From contig JFLT01000015.1 of NCBI GenBank assembly GCA_000634195.1, forward strand, positions 80,001 to 144,000: 64,000 nucleotides of DNA, read 5' to 3'. Under the pieces are notes generated by a model. It did not search any database, had not been told where the DNA came from, and worked only from the letters and a program-made list of their open reading frames with translations. Below are positions 27,361 to 37,313 of this stretch, one piece after another. The translations under genes and the position numbers were made by a program. This DNA is from Prochlorococcus sp. scB243_495D8. Its GTDB lineage: Bacteria; Cyanobacteriota; Cyanobacteriia; PCC-6307; Cyanobiaceae. The first letter of the stretch is position 1. Every line of letters starts with the position of its first letter.

Positions 27361-29361
27361 TTGATTATAGGTATATCGAAAAAAATAATATTTTTATCTT
27401 TTCTTTTTATTAATTTCATTCAGCCATCAAAATCAGCTGAATTATCAAAAATTAATAAAAATATTAATAATACGAATTTAAAAAATTTTTCAAATACAAA
27501 TATCTTACAAATCACTTCAAATTCTTGTAATAATACCTTGTGTAGTGATTTTGATGAGAGTAATGATTATTTGGAATTTTTAAAGAAAAGAACAGATTCA
27601 CTCTTGATTGCTAGAGCAGAAAATCAACAACAGTTAACAATACAATCGGATACACAGTCCGAAATAAATGATGTTATTTATGCAGAGGGCAATGTATCTG
27701 TTGCTTACAGAGGCAAGCTCCTCAATGCTGATAAATTAATATATGACAAATTAAATAAAAAATTTGTAGCAAAAGGAAATATAACATTCATATTAGGAGA
27801 TCAAATCTTTAGAGTTTCAGAACTTGAATACAGCTTTATTAGTGAAAAAGGTTATCTATTAAATGTTAAGGGCGTTATCAATACCAATACTTTGCTTGAT
27901 GACATATCTTCAAATTTCAGTTTATCAGATTCTAAAAAGTTAGAAAATTTAATTGATCTAAAAAAAAAGGAAGTTTTAAATACTCCTTATAATGTACAGA
28001 ATTGGTTGTTTTTTACAGAAAAAATGACTATAGATGGCGATAAATGGAGAAGTAAGAAGGCTATATTTAGTAATGATTTACTTGAATTAAAACAAGTAAA
28101 ATTAGCAATAAATTCATTAGAAGTTTTTCCTATTAATGAAAAACTTAGATTTAAATCTTCATTAAATTATTTAATCCTTGACGAAAAAGTATCAATCCCC
28201 TTTTGGTTAGGTAGTAGAAATTTTGATTTTAAAGATGTTCAACCTGCAAATACATGGAACTTTGGATATGAAAATTTAGATAAGGATGGATATTTTATCG
28301 GGAGGAGAATTAACTCAATAGATATAAATGATGATTTTGTGATTGATTTAGAACCTCAATTTTTGATTCAACGCTCACTCAAAGGCCATACAAAAAGTTT
28401 TGTAAAAAAGGGAGAATCAATAACTTCAGATAGGGTTAAGAGAAATTCAAGTTTTGAAGATTATTTTGCTCTAAAATCCCAGATAAATGGCACAATAAAA
28501 AATTGGGATTTAGAAATAGAAAAGAATTTAAATTCTCTTGATTTGAATAAATTTTCAGATGCATTTAGATTTAAATCTGAATTGAGTAAAGAAATTGATT
28601 TATTAGATTCAGAATGGGAAAAAAGTTTTTATGGAATTTATCGAGAGAGGGTTTGGAATGGTTCATTAGGTCAAGCAGAAATTTACTCTGGTTATGGTTC
28701 AAAATTGCAAAAAGAAAATACTTGGGTTACTGATGGCATTAAAAAGTCAGAATTTTTATCATTAGGTTTGGCCAATATAACAGCCGAGGCTTTAAGTACT
28801 AATAATCTTGTAACTAACCTGAAGGGTAATTTGTTTTATTCTCTTGACCAGAAATTTCCAATTATTATTCTAAATCCTAATAAGAAATTTATTGATATTT
28901 CATATAAGTATATTCCTGAACCAATCACAAAAGGCTTAAGTCTTGATACAAGATTAGAAGCATCATATTCTTTCTATGAAAATGGAGATCATCAAGAATA
29001 TTTTGGGATAGGGATAGGCCCAGAATTAATATTTGGTAATTTTAAAAATAAAACTTTTGACTACACTCGTATAAGTCTTTTACCTTTCTATAAATTTGAT
29101 AGTGGCGAAAGTGTTTTTAAGTTTGATCATAATTATGAGGACTTCACCTTAAATATTTCTTATGATCAGCAATTATATGGACCAGTTATTCTCAAAAGTT
29201 TTGGGATTTTGAACTTAACAAACGATTCAAATAATTATGGTAAATTTATAGATTCTAAAATTTCTTTAAATTGGAAAAAAAGATCCTATGAAGTTGGTAT
29301 TTTTTATCAACCTCATAATCAATCGGGAGGTATTTCTTTTGGTCTCTTTGGATTTAAATAG
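27361..29361 (+). CDS. OstA/LptD-like outer-membrane protein (DUF3769 type)
   Basis: A 666-residue exported protein. It starts with TTG at 27361 and a signal peptide (MIIGISKKIIFLSFLFINF, cleavage near SKSAEL). Residues ~95-165 resemble an OstA/LptA domain (YAEGNVSVAYRGKLLNADKL, then FVAKGNITFILGDQIFRV), which holds lipopolysaccharide in transport. The rest is rich in alternating aromatic and polar strands, consistent with a beta barrel, and ends with GGISFGLFGFK, an aromatic C-terminus typical of outer-membrane barrels. I place it with the cyanobacterial DUF3769 proteins, proposed LptD counterparts. It sits behind psbI without an obvious functional link. Confidence 0.75.
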   Translation: MIIGISKKIIFLSFLFINFIQPSKSAELSKINKNINNTNLKNFSNTNILQITSNSCNNTLCSDFDESNDYLEFLKKRTDSLLIARAENQQQLTIQSDTQSEINDVIYAEGNVSVAYRGKLLNADKLIYDKLNKKFVAKGNITFILGDQIFRVSELEYSFISEKGYLLNVKGVINTNTLLDDISSNFSLSDSKKLENLIDLKKKEVLNTPYNVQNWLFFTEKMTIDGDKWRSKKAIFSNDLLELKQVKLAINSLEVFPINEKLRFKSSLNYLILDEKVSIPFWLGSRNFDFKDVQPANTWNFGYENLDKDGYFIGRRINSIDINDDFVIDLEPQFLIQRSLKGHTKSFVKKGESITSDRVKRNSSFEDYFALKSQINGTIKNWDLEIEKNLNSLDLNKFSDAFRFKSELSKEIDLLDSEWEKSFYGIYRERVWNGSLGQAEIYSGYGSKLQKENTWVTDGIKKSEFLSLGLANITAEALSTNNLVTNLKGNLFYSLDQKFPIIILNPNKKFIDISYKYIPEPITKGLSLDTRLEASYSFYENGDHQEYFGIGIGPELIFGNFKNKTFDYTRISLLPFYKFDSGESVFKFDHNYEDFTLNISYDQQLYGPVILKSFGILNLTNDSNNYGKFIDSKISLNWKKRSYEVGIFYQPHNQSGGISFGLFGFK

Positions 29362-29985
29362 TCATAACAATTTAGTATTAAATTTTATATAAGGTAGTTG
29401 GGTTAATTTCTTTTCTATTAAATTTCCATTCTCAAGTAGTGTTGAAGTAGCATCCCATTCCCCGGACAAAAACATTTTTCTTGAGCTTTCCTTAATATCA
29501 AGATGGAAATTTAAATCTTTTGATTTTGCTAAAGATTTTTTCAGATCAATTTCTAAAAATAAATATTTATCATTTTTATTTTTTTGAATTTTATGTATTA
29601 ATTCTTTCGCAAGCGTAAAACATGGAATTCCAATTGCTATACAATTACTATAGAAAATATCAGCGAAACTCTCCCCTATAATTGCTTTTATACCCCATCT
29701 TAGGAGTGCTTGGGGAGCATGCTCTCTACTGGAACCACATCCGAAATTACTATTTACAACAAGTATTGAGGCATTTTTGTTTTCCTCTAGATCAAAAGGA
29801 TGCTTTCCATTTAAATTTTTTCTATCATCTGCAAAAACAGATTCACCCAATGAATCAAAGTTAACACACTTCAAGAAACGTGCTGGAATTATTCGATCTG
29901 TATCTATGTCGTTACCAATTAAGGAGATACATTGCCCGTTTATTTGTATAATTTGTCCAATTGGTGGGTTAAACTCGGATTTCAT
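29362..29985 (-). CDS. leuD: 3-isopropylmalate dehydratase, small subunit
   Basis: A 207-residue subunit of the isopropylmalate isomerase of leucine synthesis; it supplies the swivelling domain that closes over the 4Fe-4S active site of LeuC. Conserved segments are GNDIDTDRIIPARFLK, NFGCGSSREHAPQAL (substrate loop) and GIKAIIGESFADIFYSN. The length is normal. Its start overlaps the leuC stop by one base, so the two are translationally coupled. Confidence 0.97.
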   Translation of the reverse strand: MKSEFNPPIGQIIQINGQCISLIGNDIDTDRIIPARFLKCVNFDSLGESVFADDRKNLNGKHPFDLEENKNASILVVNSNFGCGSSREHAPQALLRWGIKAIIGESFADIFYSNCIAIGIPCFTLAKELIHKIQKNKNDKYLFLEIDLKKSLAKSKDLNFHLDIKESSRKMFLSGEWDATSTLLENGNLIEKKLTQLPYIKFNTKLL

Positions 29986-31391
29986 TAGTTGATAAATTCT
30001 CGAACGTCACTGACTTTGCCATTAATTGCAGCAGCAGCAACCATTGCTGGACTCATAAGTAGTGTCCTTCCGTTTGGAGATCCCTGTCTACCCTTGAAAT
30101 TTCTATTACTAGAACTAGCACTAACTTGATTACCTATTAGTTTATCTGAATTCATTGCTAAACACATTGAGCAGCCTGGCTCTCTCCATTGAAATCCAGA
30201 ATCTTTAAATATCTGATCAAGACCTTCTCGTTTTGCTTCATTGGCAACTCTTTCTGAGCCAGGCACTACAAATGCTTTTACATTCTTAGATACTTTTTTG
30301 TCTTTTAATACTTTAGCTGCAATTCTTAAGTCACTGATTCGCCCATTTGTACAACTGCCTATGAAACAAACTTCTACGGGAATATCTTTTATTGATTGTC
30401 CTTGCTTGAAATTCATATATTCAAAAGCCTCTTCAGCAACTAATTTGTCATTCGGGGACAATTCATCTAAAAGAGGTATTTGTTGGTTAATGCCTATACT
30501 TTGGCCAGGAGTAATTCCCCAGGTAACGGTTGGTTCGATTTTTGAAGCATCTATTTTAATTAAATCATCATAAATTGAATTTTCATCACTTTTTAATGAT
30601 TTCCACCATTTAAGAGCATTTTCCCAATGCTCATCTTTAGGAGCACATAATTTATCTTTTATATAACTAAATGTCTTTTCATCAGGGTTGATGTAACCGC
30701 ATCTTGCTCCTCCTTCAATAGACATATTGCATATCGTCATCCTTTCTTCCATTGATAATTCATCTATAGCAGGCCCTGCGAATTCATATGCGAAACCTAC
30801 TCCTGCTTTTACGCCAAGTTCATTAATGATATGAAGTACTAAATCCTTAGCATAAACACCCTTAGATAGTTTATTATCACACCAAATCTGCCTTACTTTC
30901 AATTTGTTCATGGCTATGGTTTGGGTAGCAAGAACGTCTCTTACTTGACTTGTGCCTATCCCAAAAGCAATTGACCCAAAAGCTCCATGAGTTGAAGTAT
31001 GAGAATCTCCGCAAGCGATTGTCATTCCTGGCTGAGTAAGCCCTAATTCTGGTGCCACTACATGAACTATTCCTTGATTACCACTACCAATATTAAAGAA
31101 TCTTATTTTATGCTCTAAGCAATTCTTCTCAAGTGTTTCAATCATCTGTTCAGCGAGATTATCTTTGAAAGGCCTGCTTTGATTGTCTGTTGGTACAATA
31201 TGATCAACAGTAGCAACAGTTCTATCTGGGAATTTAACTTTTAAGTTTTTGTCTTTTAAAGCTCCAAATGCTTGAGGACTTGTAACTTCATGGATAAGGT
31301 GAAGACCAATAAATATTTGATCAGATCCACCTGGAAGTCTTGAAACTTTGTGTAAATCCCAAACTTTATCTAATAAGGTATCTTGACTCAA
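29985..31391 (-). CDS. leuC: 3-isopropylmalate dehydratase, large subunit
   Basis: A 468-residue aconitase-family subunit that binds the 4Fe-4S cluster and converts 2-isopropylmalate to 3-isopropylmalate with LeuD. Cluster Cys residues lie in the [14 protein letters not shown] segment and in [24 protein letters not shown] is the active-site loop. The next gene upstream on this strand, cinA, ends 14 bases before the leuC start, so a cinA-leuC-leuD transcript is possible. Confidence 0.98.
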   Translation of the reverse strand: MSQDTLLDKVWDLHKVSRLPGGSDQIFIGLHLIHEVTSPQAFGALKDKNLKVKFPDRTVATVDHIVPTDNQSRPFKDNLAEQMIETLEKNCLEHKIRFFNIGSGNQGIVHVVAPELGLTQPGMTIACGDSHTSTHGAFGSIAFGIGTSQVRDVLATQTIAMNKLKVRQIWCDNKLSKGVYAKDLVLHIINELGVKAGVGFAYEFAGPAIDELSMEERMTICNMSIEGGARCGYINPDEKTFSYIKDKLCAPKDEHWENALKWWKSLKSDENSIYDDLIKIDASKIEPTVTWGITPGQSIGINQQIPLLDELSPNDKLVAEEAFEYMNFKQGQSIKDIPVEVCFIGSCTNGRISDLRIAAKVLKDKKVSKNVKAFVVPGSERVANEAKREGLDQIFKDSGFQWREPGCSMCLAMNSDKLIGNQVSASSSNRNFKGRQGSPNGRTLLMSPAMVAAAAINGKVSDVREFIN

Positions 31392-31404
31392 TTTGTAAAA
31401 ATAG

Positions 31405-32679
31405 TTACTTACTATCCGATAATAGAATTAATCTGAGGCTGTTCAAACACACATTTACACTTAGTGTTTGAATTTCAACTCTATTTCGGGTTGAGTTAAA
31501 TAGTTTTTTTATATTATTTATATAATTATTCGGTCCAGAAATTGATATATAGACGAGTCCAACCGGCTTATCTTTACTGCCTCCGTTAGGACCAGCTATT
31601 CCACTAATTGCTATTGCCCAATCTGCTCCTAATTTCTCTTTTACATTAATTGCCATTGACTCACAAACTTCTTCAGAAACAGCTCCATATTTTGAAAGCT
31701 TCTCTTCAGAAATATTTAATAATGAATTTTTTAGCTCATTACTGTAGGAAATAATACTACCTTTAAAAACTTGGGATGAGCCTGATATTGATGTTAGTGA
31801 TGAAGATAGAAGGCCTCCGGTGCAGGATTCAGCAAAAACAATAGTTTGGTTCCTATCGATTAATTGTTTTATTAAAACGCTGGGGAGAGAATCATTATCC
31901 TCTCCAAAAATAAATTTCGAAAAATCTTTTTTTAATTTTTCTTTTACAGGTTTAATTATATTTTTTGCTTCTAGATGATTCTTTGCTCGCGCTGTAATTC
32001 TTAGTTTAACCTCCCCTAAGTTTGCATATGGAGCAACAGTCGGGTTTTTAAGATTTAATAGATCATTAATTTTTTCTGCAACACTTGATTCTCCAATACC
32101 TGCAAATTTAAGAGTATTTGAATAAAAGGAATAATTATCTGAGAATTTGGTTTTAATGAAATCACTAGCCGTCTCTTCCCACATAGTTTTCATTTCACTT
32201 GGTACTCCAGGGAAAGTAAGAATAGTAAATCCTTTTATTGGTTCCCATATCATTCCTGGGGCAGTGCCCCTAGGATTATTAATTATTTGAGCATTTTTTG
32301 GGAAGAGGCATTGTTTCCTTAAGCTGGATGAATCCTCCAGCAGTTTAGAGTTTGACAGTTTTTGCTTAATTTCATACCATAAGTGCGGTCTTTCAAAAAG
32401 AGTTACATTAAAAGATTTGGCTATTGCTTCAGTAGTTAAGTCATCTGGGGTGGGTCCCAAGCCACCAGTTATAATTAGAAGATTACTTCTTTTCGATATT
32501 TCTTGAATTACTTTTATAATTCGATCACAATTATCACCTACAGTTGATTGCCTAAAGTGATTTAAGCCTAATTGAGATAACTGTTCAGAAATCCATTGAG
32601 CATTTGTATTTATAATATTTCCTAAGAGCAGCTCAGTTCCAATAGAAAGAATTTCAACTCCTTTGGAGTTAGGATTCAT
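31405..32679 (-). CDS. cinA: CinA: damage/competence-related NMN deamidase family protein
   Basis: A 424-residue protein with both CinA domains. The N-terminal MoCF-like part includes [17 protein letters not shown] and [18 protein letters not shown]. The C-terminal deamidase part includes [16 protein letters not shown] and [20 protein letters not shown]. The family recycles nicotinamide mononucleotide and ADP-ribose. The start overlaps the glyA stop by four bases (ATGA type), pointing to translational coupling with glyA. Confidence 0.95.
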   Translation of the reverse strand: MNPNSKGVEILSIGTELLLGNIINTNAQWISEQLSQLGLNHFRQSTVGDNCDRIIKVIQEISKRSNLLIITGGLGPTPDDLTTEAIAKSFNVTLFERPHLWYEIKQKLSNSKLLEDSSSLRKQCLFPKNAQIINNPRGTAPGMIWEPIKGFTILTFPGVPSEMKTMWEETASDFIKTKFSDNYSFYSNTLKFAGIGESSVAEKINDLLNLKNPTVAPYANLGEVKLRITARAKNHLEAKNIIKPVKEKLKKDFSKFIFGEDNDSLPSVLIKQLIDRNQTIVFAESCTGGLLSSSLTSISGSSQVFKGSIISYSNELKNSLLNISEEKLSKYGAVSEEVCESMAINVKEKLGADWAIAISGIAGPNGGSKDKPVGLVYISISGPNNYINNIKKLFNSTRNRVEIQTLSVNVCLNSLRLILLSDSK

Positions 32680-33947
32680 TTAATTGATGCTTCAAGTTTA
32701 CCTTCATAAAGAGGGTAACGATTACATAAGGTTAATACTCTTTCTTTACATTGACTTTCAATCAGTGAATTGTCTGGGTTAAGTAATCTATCAGCAATAA
32801 TTTCGCCAACTTCAGCAAAGGCATTCTCATTAAAGCCTCTAGTAGTTAAAGCTGCAGTTCCCAACCTTAGTCCGCTGGTTACAAAAGGTGATTCAGGGTC
32901 AAATGGAACGGTATTTTTATTCGCAGTGATATTCACTTCACTTACAAGCAAGTCAGCAATTTTACCAGTCATATTGATACTTCTTAAATCGAGTAAAACA
33001 ATATGGTTATCAGTGCCTCCACTTACAATATTGATACCTCTATTTATTAAAGTTGAAGCTAGTGCTTTTGCATTTGTTATTACTTGTTGGGAATAATTAA
33101 CGAAATCTGGCTCTAAGGCTTCTCCAAATGCAACTGCTTTAGCAGCAATTATATGTTCGAGGGGCCCACCTTGCGTTCCAGGGAAAACAGATTTATCAAA
33201 TTTCTTTCCAAATTCTGCATCTTTGCATAAGATGAGCCCCCCTCTAGGCCCTCTTAATGTTTTATGAGTAGTTGTAGTTACTACATCACAATATGGGATT
33301 GGATTTGGGTGAAGTTTGCTTGCTACAAGACCGGCAATATGTGCAATATCAGCCATTAAGAAAGCACCAACTTCATCTGCAATATTTCTAAATGATTCAA
33401 AATCGATTGTTCTTGGATAAGCAGAATATCCGCATATGATCAATTTTGGTTTTGTTTCAATTGCTATCTCTCTTATTTCATCAAAATTTAATTCACTAGT
33501 TTCTTTATTTACACCATAGTGAACTGCATTGAACCACTTACCACTCATATTTACTGGAGACCCATGAGTTAGGTGTCCACCATGAGATAAATCCATCCCC
33601 ATAATTGTGTCGCCAGGTTTAAGTAGACTTAGGAAAACAGCAGCATTTGCTTGGGCTCCACTATGGGGTTGAACATTAGCCCAATTAGCATTAAATAATT
33701 TTTTCGCTCTCTGAATAGCTAATTCTTCGATTTCATCAACAAATTCACACCCCCCGTAATATCTTTTTTGGGGTAATCCCTCGGCGTATTTATTTGTAAG
33801 AACGGAACCTTGAGCCTGCATAACCGCAATTGATGCGAAATTTTCGCTTGCGATTAACTCAAGATGAGTTTCCTGCCTGTTCTTTTCAGAGTTTATAAAA
33901 TTAGATATTACTGGATCACTTTCTTTTAGATTTTGAAGAATATTCAT
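32676..33947 (-). CDS. glyA: Serine hydroxymethyltransferase
   Basis: A 423-residue PLP enzyme (from the ATG at 33947, [10 protein letters not shown]) that interconverts serine and glycine with tetrahydrofolate and feeds one-carbon units; it also supplies ThyX. Diagnostic segments are [38 protein letters not shown] and [16 protein letters not shown], where the Lys after TTTH forms the Schiff base. An earlier alternative start at 33968 would add seven residues with no support. It is the first gene of the glyA-cinA-leuC-leuD run and lies near a minus-strand tRNA-Arg. Confidence 0.97.
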   Translation of the reverse strand: MNILQNLKESDPVISNFINSEKNRQETHLELIASENFASIAVMQAQGSVLTNKYAEGLPQKRYYGGCEFVDEIEELAIQRAKKLFNANWANVQPHSGAQANAAVFLSLLKPGDTIMGMDLSHGGHLTHGSPVNMSGKWFNAVHYGVNKETSELNFDEIREIAIETKPKLIICGYSAYPRTIDFESFRNIADEVGAFLMADIAHIAGLVASKLHPNPIPYCDVVTTTTHKTLRGPRGGLILCKDAEFGKKFDKSVFPGTQGGPLEHIIAAKAVAFGEALEPDFVNYSQQVITNAKALASTLINRGINIVSGGTDNHIVLLDLRSINMTGKIADLLVSEVNITANKNTVPFDPESPFVTSGLRLGTAALTTRGFNENAFAEVGEIIADRLLNPDNSLIESQCKERVLTLCNRYPLYEGKLEASIK

Positions 33948-34023
33948 TGAATTTGATAAGTAATACACATAATATAGACGATATTTTTAGAAAAATATAA
34001 AAAGAATATTTCAGAATTTTAAA

Positions 34024-34097
34024 CGCGCCTGGAGAGATTCGAACTCCCGACACCCTGATCCGTAGTCAGGTGCTCTAATCCACTGAGCTACAGGCGC
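34024..34097 (-). tRNA. tRNA-Arg (ACG anticodon)
   Basis: A 74-base class I tRNA. The acceptor stem GCGCCTG pairs with CAGGCGC, the discriminator is G, the anticodon arm CCTGA/TCAGG encloses CTACGGA with ACG as anticodon, and the T arm has GTTCGAATC. Its A34 is presumably edited to inosine by TadA. CCA is not encoded. Confidence 0.97.
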
Positions 34098-34183
34098 ATA
34101 ATTATGTAATATCTCTGTTTCAGGGTCTCTTAGTCAACTAGATTTCGGGTAAAATATCTATTATTAACAATCTATTTATTAAT

Positions 34184-34435
34184 ATGCCTATAAAGTGGTA
34201 CGGAAATGGTGATTTGGAAGATCCTATCTATAAACATTTTTCTCGAATAGTAAATTTTGTTATTCACTGCATGATATTCACTGCGATTGTAAGTGGCACT
34301 TGGCTTTTAAAAGAGATTAAATATGAAATTAGCTACTTTAATAATTTTGCAATTGTCTGGTCAATACTTTTGGCCTCCCATTTATTTTTCGTGATTATAA
34401 AAAAACCTAAAGATACTTCAAAACAATCAACTTAA
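34184..34435 (+). CDS. Small two-span membrane protein, function unknown
   Basis: An 83-residue protein with two hydrophobic segments, near 23-43 (FVIHCMIFTAIVSGTWLL) and 53-71 (FAIVWSILLASHLFFVII), a charged loop between and a short Lys/Ser-rich tail. The start MPIKWYGNGDLEDPIYKHF looks cytosolic. I do not recognise a family. It lies 15 bases before the DUF3181 gene and may be cotranscribed with it. Confidence 0.65.
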   Translation: MPIKWYGNGDLEDPIYKHFSRIVNFVIHCMIFTAIVSGTWLLKEIKYEISYFNNFAIVWSILLASHLFFVIIKKPKDTSKQST

Positions 34436-34449
34436 ATCAATTTATATTT

Positions 34450-34734
34450 ATGGACTCTCAGATACGTATAAGTGATCTAGAAAATATTATTTCCGAAAAG
34501 CTCTTTATTAAAATAGAAAAGTGGAATTTGTATCTTGGAGACGCTGGTCTGGCTAGGCATCTTGCTATTGAATGTATCAGCAACAAAGATCAAAGCCCAT
34601 TGGAGGCTGCAAAATTAAGTTTGAAAGCAATAAATGTAAAAGTAGGGGATGGTGTTAATAGTATCCCACTGATTAATTTAATCACTAATTCACAAATTCT
34701 AGAATTAGAGGAGATTATGGAAAGTTTTTTTTAG
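34450..34734 (+). CDS. DUF3181 family small protein
   Basis: A 94-residue mostly helical cytosolic protein. Segments such as KWNLYLGDAGLARHLAIECI and a C-terminal EEIMESFF match my recollection of DUF3181, a cyanobacterial family of unknown function. It follows a small membrane protein gene and converges on murJ with a four-base gap; a weak hairpin with T run lies at its end. Confidence 0.75.
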   Translation: MDSQIRISDLENIISEKLFIKIEKWNLYLGDAGLARHLAIECISNKDQSPLEAAKLSLKAINVKVGDGVNSIPLINLITNSQILELEEIMESFF

Positions 34735-34738
34735 AAAA

Positions 34739-36361
34739 CTAAATCTCTTTTTTTAAAACTTTAAATTTATTTACTTTCAAGCATTTTGTAAGTAAATAAT
34801 ACATTACAAAAAAAGTTAGAGTTCCAAATATTAAAAATAAAAATTCCGAGAGATTTGAATTGAAGTTATTCGTAGTTTTCAGAATAGTAAAACAAAGGGT
34901 GCTGTCCATAAATACGGCTAATGACATGAGGCTAATTTTCCTCAATAATTCCAAGTTAGGTAAAATGATATTTTCATTGCGCAGATTAAAAGAAAGAAAA
35001 ATACAAACTATAAAGTTGACTATTACTGAAGATAAAATTATTCCCACGATTCCAAAATTATAAGGAGAAAGATTCCCAAAATTCTTAATTGGGGCACCAA
35101 TTAAAAACCAATCAAAAAAAAGATTAAATATTATCCCTGCGAATGAAGACTTAAAAGGGAAGTTTGTTTTTTCTATTAAATAGTAAGTTCTCACTAATAA
35201 ATCTCTATAAAGATAAAAGGGTATGCCAACTGCATAAGCAATTAATATATTCTTTACTTTTAAAGTTGCTGAATAATCAAAAGATCCCCTTTGAAAAACT
35301 AATTGTACGATTTGATTATTGAATGTTATGAAAAATCCGGTTAAAAAAATAGCTGTCAAGAAACAGGACTCTATCCCAGATATCAATTGTTTTTGGAGAC
35401 CTCTTTCGTCTTTTTCACTTCTCAATTTAGAGAATTTTGGAAGTAATGGCAGAATTAAGGAGTTAGATAATATGCCTAAGGGTGCCTGTATGAGAAAGTT
35501 TCCGTAAGCTAGTCCAGATGCTGCACCTTGAAAATTTGAAGCGAAAAACATATCGATAAAAACATTAATTTGATTTAGACCTGATGAGAAAGATGCTGGA
35601 ATAATTAGTTTGAAAATCCTCCTCTCTTCATCTTTAAATAAATTGAAGGTTGACTCTAATCTCAAGAGACCAATTTTATTTATTTCCCAAATTTGAACAA
35701 CAAACTGAATTAAAGTTCCTGTCAAAGTTGCAAATGCCAGTAATCCCGTGTAAGTAAAGAAATTAGAAGATGTATTTTCTTGGTTGAAAATCCAACTAAA
35801 TAAAATAAAAAAAATAATAGTTACGCTTGTTATTGCTGGACTTATACTTGATAAAAAGAATTTTCTTTGGGAATTTAATGCGCCAAAGCTTAAACCTATG
35901 AAGCCAGATAAAGGTATGCAAGGTGTAAGTATTTGTAATTGGTAAGTGGCAATAGATTTAGCTTCGTAACTTAAATTCGGGGCCAATAAATCAATTAATA
36001 AACTGGAATTCGAGTAAATCAGTAGGGCTATAATTAATAATAATATTGAAAGTTTTATGCTTACTTGAGTTAAAACAATTCCTCCATTTTTTTTGTTAAG
36101 CGGAGTTAAAACTGCTACAACTGCGTTATGCAATGGACCATTAATACCCCCAATGATTATTAGCAAAAAACCAGGAATTATATATGCATAATTAAAAGCG
36201 TCGTATGTTGTACCAACCCCAAAAGCAGCAGCTATAAATATTTGTCTTAGACATCCAGCTAATTTACTTAGACTAGTACCAAAAGAAATTGAAAAAACAT
36301 TATTTTTTAAAAATGAATGCATTTGGATTTGTCTAGATTTTTCAATAAGTTTAAGTTTCAA
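34739..36361 (-). CDS. murJ: Lipid II flippase MurJ
   Basis: A 540-residue integral membrane protein of the MVF/MOP superfamily that flips lipid II across the inner membrane for peptidoglycan synthesis. About 14 hydrophobic helices are visible. Conserved pieces are SKLAGCLRQIFIAAAFGVGTTYDAFNYAY near 31-59 and NQINVFIDMFFAS near 263-275. Other family landmarks such as QAPLGILSNSLILPLLPKFSK are present. It is divergent from sfsA with 31 bases between starts. Confidence 0.95.
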   Translation of the reverse strand: MKLKLIEKSRQIQMHSFLKNNVFSISFGTSLSKLAGCLRQIFIAAAFGVGTTYDAFNYAYIIPGFLLIIIGGINGPLHNAVVAVLTPLNKKNGGIVLTQVSIKLSILLLIIALLIYSNSSLLIDLLAPNLSYEAKSIATYQLQILTPCIPLSGFIGLSFGALNSQRKFFLSSISPAITSVTIIFFILFSWIFNQENTSSNFFTYTGLLAFATLTGTLIQFVVQIWEINKIGLLRLESTFNLFKDEERRIFKLIIPASFSSGLNQINVFIDMFFASNFQGAASGLAYGNFLIQAPLGILSNSLILPLLPKFSKLRSEKDERGLQKQLISGIESCFLTAIFLTGFFITFNNQIVQLVFQRGSFDYSATLKVKNILIAYAVGIPFYLYRDLLVRTYYLIEKTNFPFKSSFAGIIFNLFFDWFLIGAPIKNFGNLSPYNFGIVGIILSSVIVNFIVCIFLSFNLRNENIILPNLELLRKISLMSLAVFMDSTLCFTILKTTNNFNSNLSEFLFLIFGTLTFFVMYYLLTKCLKVNKFKVLKKEI

Positions 36362-36392
36362 TTATATTTGATTTCTAACTAACGACATATTC

Positions 36393-37133
36393 ATGAATGA
36401 TCGGATATTTAATTTTGATCCATTAATTGAAGGGGTTTTAATTAAGAGGTATAAAAGGTTTCTTGCAGATATTGAATTAGAGAGTGGAGAGGTAGTAACT
36501 GCTCATTGCGCTAACACTGGCCCAATGAAGGGGCTTTTGAGTGAGGGAGCAAAAGTAAGAATAAGTGTTTCCACTTCTACAAAAAGAAAATTACCTTTTA
36601 CTTGGGAACAGATTTGTGTTTTTAATTCAAAAAATGAGGAGGTTTGGGTAGGTATTAATACTCTATTTGCAAATAAGTTAATCAAAAAGGTTATTGAGAA
36701 AAATTTGCTTGTTGAAATAATAGGTGAAATAGAGACAATTAAATCTGAAGTTCCTTATGGAAAAGATAAAAAAAGCAGAATTGACTTTTTTTTAACCCCA
36801 AAATCTTCAAATCCTGATAAACGTAACATTTATATGGAGGTTAAAAATACGACTTGGATTAAAGATAATGTAGCTCTATTCCCAGATACAGTCACGAAAA
36901 GAGGCCAAAAACATCTCATGGAATTAAAGGAATTAATTCCTGAAAGTAAAAGTGTTTTAGTACTTTGTATAACGAGAAAAGACGCTTGTTTTTTTGCCCC
37001 TGGAGATGATGCAGACCCCTTTTACGGCAGTCTTTTTAGAGAATCTTTAAGTGCAGGAATGATAACCATCCCATGTTGCTTTGAATTTCATAAAGACCAT
37101 GTATCATGGAAAGGAATTAAACCTTTGAATTAA
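36393..37133 (+). CDS. sfsA: SfsA family DNA/RNA-binding nuclease-like protein
   Basis: A 246-residue protein of the SfsA family, named for sugar fermentation stimulation in E. coli. It has an N-terminal OB-like part ([29 protein letters not shown]) and a C-terminal part resembling PD-(D/E)xK nucleases ([30 protein letters not shown]). The molecular role is not settled. It is divergent from murJ and lies upstream of amt1 with a 180-base spacer holding the NtcA box. Confidence 0.95.
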   Translation: MNDRIFNFDPLIEGVLIKRYKRFLADIELESGEVVTAHCANTGPMKGLLSEGAKVRISVSTSTKRKLPFTWEQICVFNSKNEEVWVGINTLFANKLIKKVIEKNLLVEIIGEIETIKSEVPYGKDKKSRIDFFLTPKSSNPDKRNIYMEVKNTTWIKDNVALFPDTVTKRGQKHLMELKELIPESKSVLVLCITRKDACFFAPGDDADPFYGSLFRESLSAGMITIPCCFEFHKDHVSWKGIKPLN

Positions 37134-37216
37134 ATAAAATCTTGATAATTTGAAACTCTTAAAAAAAAATTTTTTAAATTTAACAGATATAGTTTTAAGG
37201 TGCAACTATAAAATTG

Positions 37217-37290
37217 GTAACAACGACTACTAGACACTAATAAGTTTTTTGAGCAAAATTGAATATGAAAGGAAACAGCACAAACTGTTT
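37217..37290 (+). promoter_or_regulatory. NtcA-regulated promoter and hairpin leader of amt1
   Basis: A perfect NtcA box, GTA, eight bases, TAC, lies at 37217-37230. A CAAAAT at 37254-37259 starts 24 bases after the box and fits a class II NtcA promoter -10, with transcription starting near 37265. Downstream, AAACAG and CTGTTT form a 6-bp stem at 37273-37290 with a six-base loop and a following T run, inside the inferred leader and 24 bases before the ATG. The box is seen directly; promoter class and transcript start are inferred. Confidence 0.75.
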
Positions 37291-37313
37291 TTTTGCAGAT
37301 CTAATTTTTTTTT

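Noticed and set aside
34719..34750. AGTTTT/AAAACT hairpin at the DUF3181/murJ junction as a terminator
   Set aside because: The stem is short and only A/T apart from its end, so it is too weak to call.
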